A stretch of DNA of 11,955 nt from positions 1 to 11,955 of the forward strand of contig DAIEPS010000034.1 in assembly GCA_027348305.1 (NCBI GenBank). Reading direction: 5' to 3'. Source of the DNA: Anaerolineaceae bacterium. GTDB lineage: Bacteria; Chloroflexota; Anaerolineae; Anaerolineales; Anaerolineaceae. Of this stretch, positions 7,167-11,955 are shown one piece after another. A model generated the notes under the pieces. That model saw nothing but the letters and a program-made list of their open reading frames with translations. It was not told where the DNA came from and did not search any database. Numbering within the stretch: position 1 is the first letter of the stretch; each line of letters begins with the position of its first letter. The translations under genes were made by a program, and so were the position numbers.

Positions 7167-7871
7167 ATGACTGACATTCGCGGAAAAATTCTCTACGGCG
7201 CATCCGTGCCGATGATCAAAGCGTTCAGCGGCACCATGCTGAATATGGATATTGATCGAAAATTACCGCTGCCTGAGGGCGCCAAGATCATTGCGCCGAA
7301 TCACCCCAGTATGATCGATCCTTTCATCATGGCCTCGATATTGGGACACAGGTCTTATATTATGATCACCGATGTGATGTTCCACGTTCCGGTCATGGGA
7401 GCTTATTTACGCAGCCTGGGTCACATCCCCGTCGCGGTTGGGCGCGGACAAACTGCCATTGACTGCGCGTTAAAGCATTTACAGGCAGGCCACACGATCA
7501 TGATCTTCCCCGAAGGCGCCAACAGCCCGACCAAAGGCGGCTTCGTCAAGGAGCGCACAGGGGTCGCGCGTTTGGCCATTGCCAGCGGCGCACCGGTCAT
7601 CCCGACCGGCATCTTTCTGCAGCGGGATCGGCTGCAAACTTTGAGATCAGTGGTCAGCGGAAAGACCGAGTACAGCAATTGGTATTTACGCGGGCCCTAC
7701 GCCATCACCATTGGCACACCGCTACGTTTTGGCGGCGACTTGGAAAACCATGAGTATGTAAAAGATGTGGCGCACCAGATCATGCTCAAGATCATGGGCC
7801 TGGCCGCTGAAAGCCAGCAGCGCTGGTATCGCAATAATCCACCCCTCACAGGCCAACTTGAAATTCCGTAA
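7167..7871 (+). CDS. PlsC-type lysophospholipid (1-acyl-glycerol-3-phosphate) acyltransferase family protein, copy 1
   Basis: Protein of 234 residues of the PlsC/LPLAT family, which transfers acyl chains to glycerolipids at the membrane. Motif I is NHPSMIDPF with the catalytic His46 and Asp51 (HxxxxD). Motif II is GHIPVAVGRGQ (85-95). Motif III is FPEGANSP with FPEG at 114-117, and motif IV is PVIPTGI (143-149). The chain aligns without gaps to the next gene's product over its whole length. Exact donor and acceptor are not visible. The start agrees with the paralogue (both begin 45 residues before the motif I His), although the Shine-Dalgarno is weak (AAAGG, 14 bases upstream). It is followed at once by the second hairpin repeat and then by a strong terminator, so it is probably transcribed separately from its twin. 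Confidence 0.88.
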   Translation: MTDIRGKILYGASVPMIKAFSGTMLNMDIDRKLPLPEGAKIIAPNHPSMIDPFIMASILGHRSYIMITDVMFHVPVMGAYLRSLGHIPVAVGRGQTAIDCALKHLQAGHTIMIFPEGANSPTKGGFVKERTGVARLAIASGAPVIPTGIFLQRDRLQTLRSVVSGKTEYSNWYLRGPYAITIGTPLRFGGDLENHEYVKDVAHQIMLKIMGLAAESQQRWYRNNPPLTGQLEIP

Positions 7872-7874
7872 TCA

Positions 7875-7894
7875 AATTATTGGAAGAAATAATT
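7875..7894. repeat. 20-bp hairpin repeat, copy 2 (inverted)
   Basis: AATTATTGGAAGAAATAATT is the exact reverse complement of 2931-2950 and begins three bases after the stop codon of the first acyltransferase gene. It forms a 7-bp stem with loop GGAAGA. Its flanks do not match those of copy 1, so the identity is limited to these 20 bases. Confidence 0.7.
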
Positions 7895-7905
7895 GGTCGG
7901 CTGTT

Positions 7906-7940
7906 AAAATGAGTTTGCAGATGCGCAAACTCATTTTTAT
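7906..7940 (+). terminator. Intrinsic terminator after acyltransferase copy 1
   Basis: A perfect 13-bp stem, AAAATGAGTTTGC (7906-7918) with GCAAACTCATTTT (7925-7937), has loop AGATGC and ends in five T (7934-7938). The stem is AT-rich but long, and it lies 35 bases after the stop codon. It should largely separate transcription of the two acyltransferase genes. Confidence 0.8.
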
Positions 7941-8035
7941 GCAACTCCTGCTGCATGAGAGGGTTATTACTAGTGTCTGAGAAGTCATATTCATCACTCC
8001 ACTTTCCTGCTCCAAAAATATGTCTAATCTCATTA

Positions 8036-8079
8036 CCAAGATGTGTCTTGGAGCCGATACGGCTTTGGCCCCAATCTTG
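8036..8079 (+). promoter_or_regulatory. Structured intergenic element upstream of acyltransferase copy 2
   Basis: Two adjacent hairpins can be drawn: CCAAGA-TGTG-TCTTGG (8036-8051) and AGCCG-ATA-CGGCT (8052-8064). CAAGAT (8037-8042) could alternatively pair with ATCTTG (8074-8079), enclosing the second hairpin. Such exclusive pairings are seen in leader regulators, but this matches no RNA family I recognise. It lies 48 bases before the ATG at 8128. No clear promoter is visible in 7941-8127. Confidence 0.35.
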
Positions 8080-8127
8080 TATCCTTGACTCTGTTGCTTA
8101 CCAAATATTGGAAGTGAGTTTAACCTG

Positions 8128-8832
8128 ATGAAAAAACTTGTGCAAAAAGCGCTTTATGGTGTTTCAAAACCCGTGGTGAAAACCTATACAGGCACCATGT
8201 TAAAAATGGATGTGCATCATAAAAGCGGTTTCCCGGAGGGTGCAAAGATCATCGCCCCCAATCATCCCAGCACCGGCGACCCCTTCTTCGTTGCCTCCAT
8301 GCTTGGGTTCCAATCCTTTATCATGATCAACGATGTGCTTTTCCAGGTGCCCATCCTCGGTGAGTATCTGCGCCGTTCAGGTCACATTTCGGTCAAACCC
8401 GGTCACGGACAGGAAGCCATTGATGAAGCACTGGAACACCTCAGAGCCGGCCATACGATAATGATCTTTCCTGAAGGTTTGATCAGCCCCCTCACAGGCG
8501 GTTTTCACAAAGCCCGCACGGGTGTGGCGCGTCTTGCCCTGGCCAGCGGTGCACCGGTCTTCCCGGTGGGCATCCATTTGATGAAAGACAGACTTCACAC
8601 CTTAAAATCCACGGTCAGCGGCAAAGAAGAGATCAGCCACTGGTACCTGCGCGGACCTTACAATGTCACCGTGGGCAAACCCCTGCGTTTCAGCGGCGAT
8701 GTTGAAAACCACGACCTGGTCAAAGAGACCGCCGAACAGGTCATGCAAAAGATCAGACGCATGGCATTCGAGAGTGAACAACGCTGGAACCGCAATCAGC
8801 GCAGCCTGCCCGGAGCCCTAGAAACGATCTAA
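8128..8832 (+). CDS. PlsC-type acyltransferase family protein, copy 2
   Basis: Second PlsC/LPLAT protein, 234 residues like its upstream neighbour. By my hand alignment the two agree at about 146 of 234 positions (roughly 62%) with no gaps, so they arose by tandem duplication followed by considerable divergence. Catalytic motifs are kept: NHPSTGDPF (His46, Asp51), GHISVKPGHGQ, FPEGLISP (114-117) and PVFPVGI (143-149). Differences cluster around the active site (SMID versus STGD, ANSPTK versus LISPLT) and at both ends, so substrate preference may differ. The start matches that of copy 1; only a weak GGAAG (8110-8114) precedes it. A good terminator follows 20 bases after the stop. Function beyond acyl transfer to a lipid acceptor cannot be stated. 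Confidence 0.88.
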   Translation: MKKLVQKALYGVSKPVVKTYTGTMLKMDVHHKSGFPEGAKIIAPNHPSTGDPFFVASMLGFQSFIMINDVLFQVPILGEYLRRSGHISVKPGHGQEAIDEALEHLRAGHTIMIFPEGLISPLTGGFHKARTGVARLALASGAPVFPVGIHLMKDRLHTLKSTVSGKEEISHWYLRGPYNVTVGKPLRFSGDVENHDLVKETAEQVMQKIRRMAFESEQRWNRNQRSLPGALETI

Positions 8833-8852
8833 CCTGTTTCTGTATAAAAGAT

Positions 8853-8879
8853 AAAACGCCTCTCACGAGGCGTTTTTTT
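8853..8879 (+). terminator. Intrinsic terminator after acyltransferase copy 2
   Basis: AAAACGCCTC (8853-8862) pairs perfectly with GAGGCGTTTT (8867-8876) around loop TCAC, and seven T follow the GC-rich stem (8873-8879). This is a textbook rho-independent terminator, 20 bases after the stop codon. Confidence 0.93.
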
Positions 8880-8905
8880 GCGCAATCAACAAAACCAACC
8901 TGACG

Positions 8906-8911
8906 TATAAT
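8906..8911 (+). promoter_or_regulatory. -10 box (TATAAT) for the DUF2804 gene
   Basis: A perfect TATAAT lies 50 bases before the start codon at 8962 and just after the preceding terminator, where a new promoter is needed. No convincing -35 box is visible at 17-base spacing. Confidence 0.45.
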
Positions 8912-8961
8912 CAACTTGTTGCAGTTTCCATCAAATTCACACATCATGGAGAATAAGGCCA

Positions 8962-9996
8962 ATGGAACAACAATTGCTCAAAGGTCCCGGAAAACTTTTG
9001 GATGCACAGGGAAATTTAACCCAGGCGGGCTGGGCGACCCAACAGGTGCTGGATTGCAACCTGGAAAACAGTCATTTCTATAAACTCAAATTCATGCAGG
9101 GCATGCGTATCAAAGTATGGGATTACTACGCCATCACCACACCCACCCATTTCTTTTCTTTCACAGTCAGTGACATTGGCTACCTTGGAATGGTGTTTGC
9201 TTACGTGATCGAATTCGCCACTGGCAAATATGAAGAGCAGACACTGACGATCCCGTTCGCAGCCGGGGTGAAAATTCCGCGTAACAGCACGGAGGGTGAA
9301 AGCGTTTATGTTGGAGGCGGCAGAACGCTGCGCTTCAATGTTGAGGGAGAAAAACGCACCCTCTTCGTACGCTGGCCGGGATTCGGCAAAACCACCCTCA
9401 ACGCGGAAGTGGAATTCACCGTCCCCGCCAACCAGGAATCGATGGTTATCGTGATCCCCATCAAGGGCAAACGTTTTTACTATAACCGCAAGATCAACTG
9501 CATGACCGCCAAGGGTTGGGTAGAATATCAGGGTGTGCGCTATATGTTAAACCCCGAAACCTGCCTGGGTAACCTCGATTGGGGCCGCGTAGTGTGGGAA
9601 TACGAATCCTTCTGGGTGTGGTCAAGCGCCTCCGGGTTTCTTGAAGACAAGCGCCGCATTGGCTTGAACCTGGGATACGGTTTTGGCGATTCCTCCGCTG
9701 CCACCGAGAACTGTTTCATCCTTGATGGCAAGGTGCACAAGTTGGGGAAAATAAGCTACACCTATAGCAATAAAAACTTCAAAGAACCCTGGACGATGAC
9801 CGATCCTGACGGTCGATTGGACCTGGTCTTTACACCTTTCTTTGAACGGGTGGCCAAAACGGACCTCAAAGTGCTGCGCAGTGAGGTTCACCAGATGTTT
9901 GGCAAATACAACGGCACAGTGGTGACGGATGACGGAAAAAAGATCATGATCAAAGACCTGGTCGGCTGGTCTGAAGAACACAACGCAAAGTGGTAA
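8962..9996 (+). CDS. DUF2804 family protein
   Basis: Protein of 344 residues that matches the DUF2804 family from end to end. Recognisable blocks are NRKINCM (175-181), LDWGRVVWEYESFWVWSSASG (205-225), GLNLGYGFGDSSAATEN (234-250), the phrase GRLDLVFTPFFER (284-296), HQMFGKYNG (310-318) and the terminal GWSEEHNAKW (335-344). No signal peptide or membrane segment is visible; the protein is rich in aromatic residues and likely beta strands, suggesting a soluble beta-rich fold. The biochemical role of the family is not known to me, and some members sit near lipid genes. The start has GGAGA (8948-8952) ten bases upstream. It is a single-gene unit: a terminator and TATAAT before it and a strong terminator after it. 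The adjacent acyltransferases are a weak hint towards lipids. Confidence 0.9.
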   Translation: MEQQLLKGPGKLLDAQGNLTQAGWATQQVLDCNLENSHFYKLKFMQGMRIKVWDYYAITTPTHFFSFTVSDIGYLGMVFAYVIEFATGKYEEQTLTIPFAAGVKIPRNSTEGESVYVGGGRTLRFNVEGEKRTLFVRWPGFGKTTLNAEVEFTVPANQESMVIVIPIKGKRFYYNRKINCMTAKGWVEYQGVRYMLNPETCLGNLDWGRVVWEYESFWVWSSASGFLEDKRRIGLNLGYGFGDSSAATENCFILDGKVHKLGKISYTYSNKNFKEPWTMTDPDGRLDLVFTPFFERVAKTDLKVLRSEVHQMFGKYNGTVVTDDGKKIMIKDLVGWSEEHNAKW

Positions 9997-10029
9997 AGGG
10001 AAACTGCGAAATACCCTCTTTACACGATA

Positions 10030-10064
10030 AAAAAACCGAATTCCTGATGGAATTCGGTTTTTTA
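10030..10064. terminator. Bidirectional intrinsic terminator between DUF2804 and LCP genes
   Basis: A perfect 15-bp stem pairs 10030-10044 (six A, then CCGAATTCC) with 10049-10063 (GGAATTCGG, then six T) around loop TGAT. The A-tract and T-tract make it able to stop transcription from both sides, which suits the convergent genes ending at 9996 (+) and 10095 (-). Confidence 0.93.
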
Positions 10065-10094
10065 TTGGCAAGAATCAAAAACAGCATGAAGCAA

Positions 10095-11576
10095 TTATGG
10101 GATATTGTTATTTGCAGCCCAGTCTTCACCAAGAATGACGGTGATATCATAAGCATTTTCAGGATCAGCCTGGTTGAAAACTCTGGCGTTTGGAACACCA
10201 AAGACGGCAGCCAGGTAAGTTAAGGTGTTGGGTACGGGTGTATGGACGACGATCTGGGTACTATCGGTCGAGTCATAATTCCCGATGGTAATGTTGGACA
10301 ACCCTTGCGAGACTAAATAAGATTGTGTTCTATCCGCCAGACCAGCCGTAGTGGAACCATTGAGAATTCGGATCCGTGCACCTTCTTGAACAGCCAATGG
10401 AAGCGGATCACCGGAAGCAGCCACCACCCCGTTGGTTTGTGCTGTCGCCAAAGGCACCACGGCTTGTGAGTCAGTTCCAGATGTGGCTCCTGATCCAGCA
10501 AACATCTCATCACGCATCAGGCGTAACTGATCAGGGATTACCTGCAGGATGTAGCTGCCGTCAATATTGAAGGTTGCAGTGGTAACGCTGTCATCCATAT
10601 TGTAGGTGTGCATGTTCTCTCTCGGGATCTGAGCCACCAGGTATGCCAGTTGAACCGCCTGGTCGAGAGACATATTGGTCTGCACACCTGAAGAGATCTC
10701 ACCATAAATAGCAGGAGCGCGGGCGATCAACGTGGGCAGGGTATTCAGGTTGAGTACGCGGTCACGAATTGCCATGATAACTTCCATTTGACGGCTGCCG
10801 CGGGCAAAATCACCATCTCCATAGGCTTCATCACGCGTACGCGCGTAAGCCAGGGTGTAATTTCCGGGCATAATATAAGTGCCAGGTTCAATGGTGAATT
10901 TATTTCCGTTTCCTTTCCAATCCAGGAGCATGGGTTGGGTCAGTGTGATCGATACACCGCCAATTTCGTCGATAAGGGTCTCAAAAGCTTGAAAATCAAC
11001 CCTTGCATAAAAATTAACTGGAACACCCAGCAGATCACTAACAGTATCCATGGCAAGTTGAGCACCGCCGCCTTCCACTTGATAATCTTCTCCCAATTTA
11101 TAGGCAGCGTTGATCTTGCTGTAATCAAAACCTGGAATTTTAACCCACAGGTCACGTCGGATGGACATGGCGCCCACGGTACGTGTGGCTGGATCGATGG
11201 TCACCAGGATCATGGTGTCTGAAAGAGGTGAACCCTGACCTTCACTTTGCCTGCGAGGAGAAACGTCCAGGGCAAGCAGAAGAATATTGATGCGGCTCTT
11301 GCCATCCCAAGAGGCGGCTGCAGGCCCTTTGACGGACTGCATAGGAATTCCCGGGGCTGATGCAGCGGTATTATTTCCACCGTTATTATTGGAAGAAACC
11401 CCTGGAAGATTACCAGAAGCTCCTTTTACCAAATTGAAGACAAATCTGCCGCCAACAAAGGCCAGAATAACGCCCAGTACCACAAAAATGATCACCAATA
11501 CCCGGGTAGTGGTATCCATACTAGGTTTGCGACGTTGCGGTGAACGCCTCGTGGGTCGATTGTATTGTTGATTCAT
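10095..11576 (-). CDS. LCP (LytR-CpsA-Psr) family protein with C-terminal LytR_C domain
   Basis: Membrane-anchored enzyme of 493 residues. LCP proteins move glycopolymers from lipid carriers to the cell wall or to surface acceptors outside the membrane. A basic cytoplasmic tail (1-25, RRSPQRRKPS) is followed by one transmembrane helix (about 26-48) and a Gly/Asn/Ser-rich linker (52-75). The LCP domain covers about 94-275: INILLLALD (96-104), SDTMILVTID (119-128), SIRRDLWV (138-145) with the arginine pair 140-141, and GDGDFARGSRQMEVI (253-267) with Arg259 and Arg262, which bind the pyrophosphate in known structures. Residues 399-486 (ARIRILNGSTTAGLADR onward) form a LytR_C domain. The start has no clear Shine-Dalgarno; a GATAAT lies just upstream. 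A second LCP gene lies upstream in the same direction. The polymer transferred is unknown. Confidence 0.93.
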   Translation of the reverse strand: MNQQYNRPTRRSPQRRKPSMDTTTRVLVIIFVVLGVILAFVGGRFVFNLVKGASGNLPGVSSNNNGGNNTAASAPGIPMQSVKGPAAASWDGKSRINILLLALDVSPRRQSEGQGSPLSDTMILVTIDPATRTVGAMSIRRDLWVKIPGFDYSKINAAYKLGEDYQVEGGGAQLAMDTVSDLLGVPVNFYARVDFQAFETLIDEIGGVSITLTQPMLLDWKGNGNKFTIEPGTYIMPGNYTLAYARTRDEAYGDGDFARGSRQMEVIMAIRDRVLNLNTLPTLIARAPAIYGEISSGVQTNMSLDQAVQLAYLVAQIPRENMHTYNMDDSVTTATFNIDGSYILQVIPDQLRLMRDEMFAGSGATSGTDSQAVVPLATAQTNGVVAASGDPLPLAVQEGARIRILNGSTTAGLADRTQSYLVSQGLSNITIGNYDSTDSTQIVVHTPVPNTLTYLAAVFGVPNARVFNQADPENAYDITVILGEDWAANNNIP

Positions 11577-11622
11577 AGAATTATCACACCATTGGTTTTA
11601 ATAGGAATAAACATCCATAAGC

Positions 11623-11656
11623 GTGTTGCAAGATTGGTTCCAACCATTCTCAACAC
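11623..11656 (-). repeat. Imperfect hairpin between the two LCP genes
   Basis: Outer arms GTGTTG (11623-11628) and CAACAC (11651-11656) enclose AGA/TCT and TGGTT-CC-AACCA pairs, giving about 14 bp with one two-base bulge and one mismatch. It sits midway in the 114-base gap between the LCP genes. No T-run follows on the minus strand, so it is not a standard terminator. It may be an operator or a processing site. On the minus strand TTGCAA overlaps its end and could be a -35 box for the downstream LCP gene. Confidence 0.35.
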
Positions 11657-11690
11657 AACATATCGATTATTATGTGAATGATGAAGAAGA

Positions 11691-11955
11691 TTATTGAGTT
11701 AACGGGGCTGCTGCAACACCAGGTTCTACGAACATTTGATCCCGCACTTCACGCAGTCTATCGGGCATAACGCGTAAGACGTCGATGCCATCTGGTGTCT
11801 TTAGCGGTTCAGCAACCGTGTAACCTGGGCTGAAAGTATGCAGGTTCTCACTGGGGATCTGAGCCATCAGGTAAGCCAATTGGATCGCTTGATCAAGAGA
11901 CATATTGGTTTGTACGCCTGCCGAAATTTCTGCATAAATGGCAGGTGCACGGGAA
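11691..11955 (-). CDS. LCP (LytR-CpsA-Psr) family protein without LytR_C (5' partial)
   Basis: The frame is open to the right edge of the window, so the start lies outside and only the last 87 or so residues are visible. They correspond to the end of the LCP domain of the neighbouring gene: over the first 40 visible residues 33 are identical (for example GVQTNMSLDQA, then QLAYL and AQIP), so the two are paralogues from a tandem duplication. After the conserved part (RVMPDRLREVRDQMFVEPG) this protein stops at PLTQ. It therefore lacks the roughly 130-residue linker and LytR_C domain that its neighbour has. The stop is at 11691-11693. No frameshift is visible in the sequence, and the end looks natural rather than broken. 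The catalytic arginines lie outside the window and cannot be judged. Confidence 0.88.
   Translation of the reverse strand, partial: SRAPAIYAEISAGVQTNMSLDQAIQLAYLMAQIPSENLHTFSPGYTVAEPLKTPDGIDVLRVMPDRLREVRDQMFVEPGVAAAPLTQ

Noticed and set aside
6931..7203. Minus-strand frame of 90 codons spanning the SGNH-acyltransferase gap, with a short His/Gly stretch
   Set aside because: It overlaps the ends of two real genes, has no ribosome site, and matches no domain I know.
7765..7980. Small + strand frame covering the end of acyltransferase copy 1 and the terminator
   Set aside because: It is out of frame with a real gene and runs through a clear intrinsic terminator; there is no ribosome site.
10788..11222. 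144-codon + strand frame opposite the LCP gene
   Set aside because: It is antisense to the catalytic LCP domain, with no start signals or recognisable features.
1..11955. Search for CRISPR arrays, toxin-antitoxin pairs, transposases, tRNA genes or a defence cassette
   Set aside because: No regularly spaced repeats, no recombinase or nuclease motifs other than the PcrA helicase, and no cloverleaf that I could draw with confidence.

Overview
The window looks like an ordinary chromosomal stretch of a GC-moderate bacterium, most likely Chloroflexota (Anaerolineae-like). That placement is an inference from gene content: paired LytR-CpsA-Psr (LCP) proteins, a GerMN lipoprotein, a DUF2804 protein, a MIP18-Mrp ATPase, and several genes with weak or no Shine-Dalgarno sequence. 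No marker gene fixes the taxonomy. There is no CRISPR array, transposase, phage gene, rRNA or tRNA that I can support.

Left part (1-4606, + strand): the 3' end of a SAM-dependent methyltransferase with a C-terminal Trm112-like zinc ribbon, then a complete PcrA/UvrD helicase, then an LctP-family lactate permease. The permease converges on a minus-strand mrp gene (Fe-S carrier ATPase, 4612-5652), with only 5 bp between the two stop codons.

Middle part (5653-8832): a divergent promoter region separates mrp from a GerMN-type lipoprotein. Next come a membrane-anchored SGNH/GDSL hydrolase that appears to be transcribed leaderless, and two tandem paralogous PlsC-type acyltransferases. The two acyltransferases are about 62% identical, equal in length, and separated by a strong intrinsic terminator and a structured leader.

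Right part (8833-11955): a DUF2804 gene bounded by two terminators, a bidirectional terminator at 10030-10064, and two minus-strand LCP genes. The first LCP gene is complete with a LytR_C domain. The second runs off the right edge and lacks LytR_C.

The genes do not form one pathway. The loose theme is the cell envelope (acyltransferases, LCP glycopolymer ligases, GerMN lipoprotein, anchored SGNH hydrolase), mixed with housekeeping functions (PcrA, Mrp). I did not find a convincing new defence or mobile system. The features most worth checking are an exact 20-bp inverted pair of hairpin repeats placed at gene ends (2931-2950 and 7875-7894), the leaderless SGNH gene, and the structured region upstream of the second acyltransferase.
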